NCBI RefSeq assembly: GCF_001556515.1
Contig: NZ_LSJA01000121.1
Span: forward strand, 1-18,459
DNA from: Caulobacter sp. CCH9-E1
GTDB taxonomy: Bacteria; Pseudomonadota; Alphaproteobacteria; Caulobacterales; Caulobacteraceae
Reading direction: 5' to 3'
Length of the DNA: 18,459 nucleotides
Position numbers and translations under genes: made by a program. The notes under the pieces are model-generated. The model was not told where the DNA came from and did not search any database. It saw nothing but the letters and a program-made list of their open reading frames with translations. Of this stretch, positions 14,151-18,459 are shown piece by piece (within the stretch, counting starts at the first letter, position 1; every line of letters starts with the position of its first letter).

Positions 14151-14504
14151 CTAGGCCTTCTGCTTGAAGAGCCGCTGCAGCTTCGGCCGAACGCGCAGGA
14201 ACCGCCGATAGAGCGCGTCCAGCGCCTTCAGCGCCCAGGGCCGCCGCGCCAGCAGGCCGAAGGGCCGCAGCACCGGGATCGCCCGCCACATGGCCGCGAA
14301 CGCCGCCGCGCCCGACAGCAGCTGGCCGTTCTCATTGGCGTGGAACTTGGCGAGCAGGTCGGCGCGGTCGATCGGGCAACTGGCGTCCTCGCTGGAAACA
14401 TCGATGAAGCTGATCGCGCCGCGCCGATCCAGCCGGCGCATCAGGGCGATCTCGCGGACGCACAGCGGACACGCGCCGTCGAACCAAACCGTCACCTGAG
14501 CCAT
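14151..14504 (-). CDS. DCC family thiol-disulfide oxidoreductase-like protein (DUF393)
   Basis: 117 residues. The N-terminus VTVWFDGACPLCVREIALM (4-22) is the family signature: a thioredoxin-like first strand, then DGxCPLC with the CxxC pair C12/C15. A conserved second part runs FIDVSSEDA then ELLSG-like QLLSGAAAFAAMWRAIP. The basic C-terminus LYRRFLRVRPKLQRLF is also usual for DUF393. The family is predicted to be redox active, but few members have been studied. Start ATG 14504 follows GGAGGG with a 7-base spacer. An open frame continues far upstream but it is antisense to the oleate hydratase gene and is not real. It diverges from that gene across 135 bp. Confidence 0.88.
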   Translation of the reverse strand: MAQVTVWFDGACPLCVREIALMRRLDRRGAISFIDVSSEDASCPIDRADLLAKFHANENGQLLSGAAAFAAMWRAIPVLRPFGLLARRPWALKALDALYRRFLRVRPKLQRLFKQKA

Positions 14505-14553
14505 CGGTACGCCCTCCAGACTGTCTCTAGAGGTGGGCCCGCCGCGCCCGCGC

Positions 14554-14566
14554 GTCAATCGTTGAC
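14554..14566. promoter_or_regulatory. Small inverted repeat in the DCC / oleate hydratase divergent gap
   Basis: GTCAA (14554-14558) and TTGAC (14562-14566) are complementary around TCG. The site is flanked by larger, imperfect GC-rich arms (CCCGCCGCGCC at 14538-14548 against GGCGCGCGGCGGG at 14576-14588). CTCTAGAG (14525-14532) is a further palindrome nearby. A TTGAC core can serve as operator or -35 element. No specific regulator can be named. Confidence 0.3.
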
Positions 14567-14639
14567 CCGCCTCAAGGCGCGCGGCGGGGCGAAGGCGGAG
14601 AAGGCCGCCCACGATCAAGCGTACGGAAGGATCAGGGTC

Positions 14640-16202
14640 ATGAAGCACTATTTCGTCGGCGGCGGTATCGGCGCCCTGGCCGGAGCCGCCTTCCTGATCC
14701 GTGACGCGGCCGTCGCCGGCGCGGACATCACGATCTACGAGAAGCATCCCAAGGTGTTCGGCGGCTCGCTGGACGGCTCGCGCCTGCCCGACGGCTCGTA
14801 CTCGCTGCGCGGCGGGCGGATGCTGACGACCGACCACTACGAGTGCACCTGGGACCTGCTCTCGACCATTCCCAGCGTCGACGCGCCCGGCCAGACGGTG
14901 CGCGAGCAGACCGTCGCCTTCAACAAGGAGGTCGTCGCTCACTCCCAAGCAAGGCTGGTCGACCGCAACCTGCACAAGGTCGACGTGACCCACCTGGGCT
15001 TTTCCATGCAGGACCGGCTGGAGCTGGTGCGGCTGATGCAGACGCCCGAGGAGACCTTGGGCGATGATCCGATCACCGACTGGCTGTCGCCGCCCTTCTT
15101 CGAGACCAATTTCTGGTTCATGTGGCAGACGACCTTCGCCTTCCAACCCTGGCACAGCGCCGTCGAGCTGAAGCGCTATTTCCATCGCTTCATGAACGAG
15201 TTCCCGCGCATCGAGACGCTCGGCGGGGTCAAGCGCACGGTCTACAACCAGTATGACGCCATCGTCGTGCCGCTGGAGCGCTGGCTGCGCGAGCGCGGGG
15301 TGAACTTCGTCGGCGACACGGTCGTCACCGACATGGAAATCGCTACCGAGGCCGGCCGCCACCGCGTCACCCGCCTGACCCTGGACCGCGCGGGCAAGGT
15401 CGAGACGGTGGACGTGGCCGCCGACGACCTCGTCTTCTGCCAGAACGGCTCGATGACCGACGCCACGAGCCTCGGGACCATGGAGGCTCCGCCGCCGGCC
15501 ATGACCAAGGCCGACAGCCAGGGCTGGACGCTGTGGGAGAAGATCGCCGCCGGCCGTCCCGAGTTCGGCAATCCCGCCGCCTTCAACACCCAGATCGGCC
15601 GCAGCCTGTGGGAGTCGTTCACGGTCACCTGCCGCAACCCGAAGTTCTTCGACGCCATGAAGGCCTTCAGCGGCAATGAGGCCGGGACCGGCGGCCTGGT
15701 GACCTTCAAGGACTCGCGCTGGCTGATGTCGGTGGTGCTGTACCACCAGCCGCACTTCCTGGATCAGCCGAAGGGCTGGTCGGTGTTCTGGGGCTACGCC
15801 CTGCATCCCGACCGGGTCGGCGACTTCGTCGCCAAGCCGATGAGCCAGTGCGGCGGCCGCGAGATCCTGCGGGAGCTGTGCGGCCATCTGGGCCTGGAGC
15901 CGGAGGTCTTCGAGGACACGACCTGCGTGCCGTGCCGGCTGCCCTACATCACCTCGATGTTCATGCCGCGCCGCAAGGAGGACCGCCCTCTGCCGGTCCC
16001 GGAGACCTCGGTGAACCTGGCCTTCGTCAGCCAGTTCGTGGAGATCCCCGACGACGTGGTCTTCACGGTCGAATATTCGGTCCGGGCGGCGCAGATGGCG
16101 GTCTACCAGCTGAAGGGCGTCGACCGCTCGATCCCGCCGATCACCCGCCACGACCACGCGCCCGAGGTGCTGCTGCGCACGGTGGCCAAGGCGATGCGCT
16201 GA
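14640..16202 (+). CDS. Oleate hydratase family FAD protein (MCRA family), short form
   Basis: 520 residues. Oleate hydratases add water to the cis-9 double bond of unsaturated fatty acids, giving 10-hydroxy acids (EC 4.2.1.53), with FAD as a structural cofactor. Seen here: the dinucleotide-binding motif VGGGIGALAGAAFLI (6-20) with an acidic strand end (YEKHP), then SLRGGRMLTTDHYECTWDLL (55-74). The remaining core is typical, including FMWQTTFAFQPWHSAVE, NQYDAIVVPL and CRLPYITSMFMPR. Well-studied long enzymes have Glu in the RGGREM motif as acid catalyst; here that place is Met61. The protein is also about 70-120 residues shorter than those enzymes. Both traits match the subgroup I remember from Rhodococcus erythropolis. 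Start ATG 14640 follows GGAAGG. The PEBP gene begins 52 bp downstream and may be cotranscribed. Confidence 0.9.
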   Translation: MKHYFVGGGIGALAGAAFLIRDAAVAGADITIYEKHPKVFGGSLDGSRLPDGSYSLRGGRMLTTDHYECTWDLLSTIPSVDAPGQTVREQTVAFNKEVVAHSQARLVDRNLHKVDVTHLGFSMQDRLELVRLMQTPEETLGDDPITDWLSPPFFETNFWFMWQTTFAFQPWHSAVELKRYFHRFMNEFPRIETLGGVKRTVYNQYDAIVVPLERWLRERGVNFVGDTVVTDMEIATEAGRHRVTRLTLDRAGKVETVDVAADDLVFCQNGSMTDATSLGTMEAPPPAMTKADSQGWTLWEKIAAGRPEFGNPAAFNTQIGRSLWESFTVTCRNPKFFDAMKAFSGNEAGTGGLVTFKDSRWLMSVVLYHQPHFLDQPKGWSVFWGYALHPDRVGDFVAKPMSQCGGREILRELCGHLGLEPEVFEDTTCVPCRLPYITSMFMPRRKEDRPLPVPETSVNLAFVSQFVEIPDDVVFTVEYSVRAAQMAVYQLKGVDRSIPPITRHDHAPEVLLRTVAKAMR

Positions 16203-16254
16203 GGCGAAACTTGGCCGAAGGACCGGGGGTTTGGTTCTCGAAAAGGAGACCGTC

Positions 16255-16830
16255 ATGGCCCACACCCCCGCGTCCACGCCCGAGCATTCCGGCGAAGCGA
16301 TCAGCATCCAGAAGGTCGCGCCGTTCGGGCCGGACGGCGATCGCGCCATCGTCCTGACCACGACCGCGCAGGACCTCGAGGGCCGCCTGGAGGACCGCTG
16401 CTCGGCCTATCACGACAACATCTCGCCGCCGCTGGTCTGGACGCCGGCGGAGGGCGCTGTCGCCTACGCCATCGTGGTCGAGGATCCCGACGCCCCGCGC
16501 GAGCGGCCGTTCATCCACTGGCTGATCTGGAACATCCCTGGCGAGGCCACCAGCCTTCCCGAGGGCCTCCCGGCCGAGCCCAGCCTCGGCTTGATCGGCG
16601 GCGCGACCCAGGGGCGCAACGACAGCGGCTCGATCGGCTGGTTTGGCCCCAAGCCGCCGCCGGGCCACGGCGCGCACCATTACCAGTTCCAGATCTTCGC
16701 CCTGGCCGAGCGCCTGACCTTTGGCCCGGAGACCCCGCTGGACGTGCTGCTCAACGCCCTGAAGGGCGAGACCCTGGCCGACGGCCTGATGGTGGCGACG
16801 TACGAGAGGGCGGACGCGTCGCCGGCCTAA
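16255..16830 (+). CDS. YbhB/YbcL family (PEBP / Raf kinase inhibitor-like) protein
   Basis: 191 residues; ATG 16255 follows AAGGAG (16243-16248) at 6 bases. Family signatures are SPPLVWTPAEG (57-67), VVEDPDAP (74-81), HWLIWNIP (88-95), GxNDSGSIGWFGPKPPPGHG (120-139) and HHYQFQIFAL (141-150). Together these form the anion-binding pocket of phosphatidylethanolamine-binding-like proteins. It is somewhat longer than E. coli YbhB (158), with an N-terminal extension of about 15 residues. No signal peptide is present, so it is cytoplasmic. Bacterial members have no firm biochemical role. It follows the oleate hydratase by 52 bp with no clear terminator, which suggests one transcript and a possible lipid-related link (inference). 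Confidence 0.93.
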   Translation: MAHTPASTPEHSGEAISIQKVAPFGPDGDRAIVLTTTAQDLEGRLEDRCSAYHDNISPPLVWTPAEGAVAYAIVVEDPDAPRERPFIHWLIWNIPGEATSLPEGLPAEPSLGLIGGATQGRNDSGSIGWFGPKPPPGHGAHHYQFQIFALAERLTFGPETPLDVLLNALKGETLADGLMVATYERADASPA

Positions 16831-16888
16831 GCTCGGCCTCGACGCCCTCGCGGCGTGGCGCCATGCTCCCGAGCGGGGAGGGCGCGAC

Positions 16889-17224
16889 ATGACGCTGTTC
16901 AGACTGTTCCTGCTGGCGTGCCTGGTGGCGATCGTCGGCTACACCAGCGTGACCATCGCCAACCATGGCTGGAACCTCTTGCCGATCTTCTTCGGCGACA
17001 TGGCGGCGATGGGTTGGCCGGGCCAGTTCAACCTGGATTTCTTCTGCTTCCTGCTGCTGTCGGGCCTGTGGGTCGCGTGGCGCGGCGGCTTCAAGCCGGC
17101 GGCCCTGGCGCTGGGCGGCGTCGCCGTGTTCGGCGGGATGCTGTTCCTGTCGATCTACCTGCTGGTGCTGCTGTCGCGCTCGGGCGGTGACATCCGCCGC
17201 GTGCTGCTGGGCGAGCGGGCTTAG
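16889..17224 (+). CDS. Small multi-span membrane protein, unknown function
   Basis: 111 residues; ATG 16889 follows GGGGAGGG (16875-16882) at 6 bases. Three hydrophobic stretches are visible: about 4-24, 48-65 and 71-95. A conserved-looking loop IFFGDMAAMGWPGQFNLDF sits between the first two, and a basic tail (RRVLLGERA) ends the protein. I recall similar small membrane proteins in proteobacteria but cannot name the family with certainty. It is 58 bp after the PEBP gene, with a small ACGCC/GGCGT hairpin (16842-16856) between. It is convergent with the lipoprotein gene, 17 bp apart. Confidence 0.78.
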   Translation: MTLFRLFLLACLVAIVGYTSVTIANHGWNLLPIFFGDMAAMGWPGQFNLDFFCFLLLSGLWVAWRGGFKPAALALGGVAVFGGMLFLSIYLLVLLSRSGGDIRRVLLGERA

Positions 17225-17241
17225 GGCGCGTCGTTCTCCCC

Positions 17242-17778
17242 CTAGGGTCCGCAGGTCCACTCGCCCTCGATCACGCGGCGGGCGCCGTCGGCCCGGTCGT
17301 AGGTGAGGGTGGCGGGGCTGGGCGGCGATTCACCGCCGCCGCGCGCCGGACCGGTCACCGCGATGGTCACGGTCTTGCCCCGTCCGCTGAAGGTCGCCCC
17401 CTTCAGCATGCCGTCGAAGCCGCCGGGCGCGGCGACGCGCTCGACATAGTCGCCCACCTTGACCAGGCCGAAGGCGGGATCGCGCGAGCCGACGACGCCC
17501 ATGGCGATCAGCAGCGGCCCCGGGCCGCCCGCGCTGAAGCCGCAGCCCAATTCTCCCTCGAGCGGATTGGCCTCGCGGTCGGCGGCGGTCAGGGGCGACA
17601 GCTGGATCGGCGAACCGTCGCCCCCGACCGTGGCGCTTTGAGCGGCCGGCGGCGCGGCGGGTGTCGGGGTGGGCGCGTCCGGCGCGGGCTCGGTCTTGTC
17701 CGCGGCGGGCCTGGGCGAGCAGGCGGCGAGAGTCAGGGCGGCCAGCGCGGCGGCGGCCGCGCGAGGGTGTCCGGTCAT
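17242..17778 (-). CDS. Putative lipoprotein, unknown function
   Basis: 178 residues from ATG 17778, with GGGAG 6 bases upstream. A short signal peptide ends in the lipobox LAAC, making C20 the lipidated residue. A Pro/Ala-rich tether (about 22-48) follows. The folded part (about 55-178) contains GELGCGFS (C79) and the C-terminal GEWTCGP (C176), which could form a disulfide. It also contains a glycine-rich strand region (KGATFSGRGKTVTIAVTG). No enzyme motif is recognised. An open frame extends further upstream, into the next gene, but lacks start signals. It lies 22 bp downstream of the DUF998-like gene on the same strand, so the two are probably cotranscribed. Confidence 0.82.
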   Translation of the reverse strand: MTGHPRAAAAALAALTLAACSPRPAADKTEPAPDAPTPTPAAPPAAQSATVGGDGSPIQLSPLTAADREANPLEGELGCGFSAGGPGPLLIAMGVVGSRDPAFGLVKVGDYVERVAAPGGFDGMLKGATFSGRGKTVTIAVTGPARGGGESPPSPATLTYDRADGARRVIEGEWTCGP

Positions 17779-17800
17779 GGCGGTCTCCCGCTGGGGGTGG

Positions 17801-18430
17801 TCAGGCGGCCGCGGGCTCGGCGCTGACCCTGACGGCCTTCCAGTGCCGCTCCAGGGTCCAGGCCGCCACCGCCAGCCACAGCAGGCCCAGGAAGGCGTGG
17901 CCGCGCTGCCAGTAGCCAACGTCGTGGCCGGTGCGGACGTTCCAGACGCCGGTCAGCAGGGCGAACACCAGCAGAAGCCCGAAGAACCAGCCCAGCGAGA
18001 AGTTGGCCAGGCGCCGGTGCTCTGGCCGACCCCACAGGGCCCAGGCGGTGAACAGCGGCGCGAACTGGATGGCCAGGCCCACGCCGCAGGCGCGGTGCAT
18101 CGGATCGGGCCAGTGGAAGATTCCGGCGAAGACCGCGCCCAGGCCCGTCAGCGCCACGAACAGGCCCGCGAAGGCCGAGACCGCCCGGCGTCCGCCGGCG
18201 TGCTCAAGCGCGTGGGTGAAGCCGGCGCCGGCGAACAGGCCCGCGACGCCGGCGATGACCATGCCGATGTTGAAGACCTCGGGCATCGGCGCGGCCGGTC
18301 CGCCCAGCTCGCTGATGAACTGCGCGCCGGCGTCGAAGCCCGGGAAAAGCCGCTGGGCGATCCACACGTCGGCCACCATCACGGCCGGCGCGATCACGCC
18401 GATCTTCAGGAAAGCGCCGGTGCGGAGCAA
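17801..18430 (-). CDS. DUF998-like six-helix membrane protein, start uncertain near window edge
   Basis: 209 residues if started at TTG 18430 (AGAGG 8 bases upstream). The frame stays open to the window end, so a start beyond the right edge is possible. About six membrane helices: 7-25, 52-72, 84-105, 114-133, 143-162 and 177-193. The loop after helix 1, QFISELGGPAAP (37-48), is the DUF998 hallmark, and HWPDPMHRACGVG (106-118) between helices 3 and 4 also fits that family. The role of DUF998 proteins is unknown. The downstream lipoprotein gene begins 22 bp after this stop, suggesting an envelope-associated pair. Confidence 0.8.
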   Translation of the reverse strand: MLRTGAFLKIGVIAPAVMVADVWIAQRLFPGFDAGAQFISELGGPAAPMPEVFNIGMVIAGVAGLFAGAGFTHALEHAGGRRAVSAFAGLFVALTGLGAVFAGIFHWPDPMHRACGVGLAIQFAPLFTAWALWGRPEHRRLANFSLGWFFGLLLVFALLTGVWNVRTGHDVGYWQRGHAFLGLLWLAVAAWTLERHWKAVRVSAEPAAA

Positions 18431-18459
18431 GGGGAGGGCCTCTGGGGGAAGGGGAGGCT

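Noticed and set aside
14505..16361. Long upstream extension of the DCC gene on the minus strand
   Set aside because: It is antisense to the oleate hydratase; the DCC domain begins at a Met with a good ribosome binding site (14504).

Overview
The window looks like chromosome from a GC-rich alphaproteobacterium of the Caulobacter group. Three things point there: the GC-rich codon usage throughout, the C-terminal domain of the first gene, which resembles the LPS-anchoring N-terminal part of the Caulobacter S-layer protein RsaA, and a compound palindromic intergenic element of a kind common in that group. The assignment rests on reading and memory, not on a search. No rRNA, tRNA, transposase, integrase or CRISPR array is visible.

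Layout. Bases 1-274 are a gene-free leader with several short direct and inverted repeats. A 1479-residue secreted surface protein follows (275-4714, +). It has a serralysin-type M10 domain whose zinc site is destroyed, then RTX repeats, an array of Ig-like repeats and an RsaA-like anchor. A convergent TonB-dependent siderophore-type receptor (4752-6812, -) shares a 50-bp divergent promoter gap, containing a Zur-like half site, with a DUF1624/HGSNAT-like membrane protein (6863-8023, +). A palindromic repeat element (8035-8151) separates that gene from the convergent uvrC (8156-10069, -). Divergent from uvrC is a hemerythrin-domain protein fused to an Arg/Asp/Gly-rich repeat tail (10299-11996, +). 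Its tail begins with its own strong internal ribosome binding site.

The + strand then carries a putative 2OG-Fe(II) oxygenase (12100-12732), an unlisted 58-residue membrane protein (12851-13027) and an AI-2E-family permease (13122-14147). The permease is convergent, 3 bp away, with a DCC-family (DUF393) protein (14151-14504, -). Divergent from that are an oleate hydratase (14640-16202, +), a YbhB/YbcL PEBP-family protein (16255-16830, +) and a small membrane protein (16889-17224, +). The right end holds a minus-strand pair: a DUF998-like six-helix membrane protein (start near the window edge) followed by a lipoprotein.

Themes. Most genes are envelope or stress related and are not one pathway: surface protein, outer-membrane receptor, several inner-membrane proteins, DNA repair, a diiron stress protein and fatty-acid hydration. 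The most unusual items are the pseudo-protease surface protein, the hemerythrin/repeat fusion with two possible starts, and an oleate hydratase with Met in place of the catalytic Glu.
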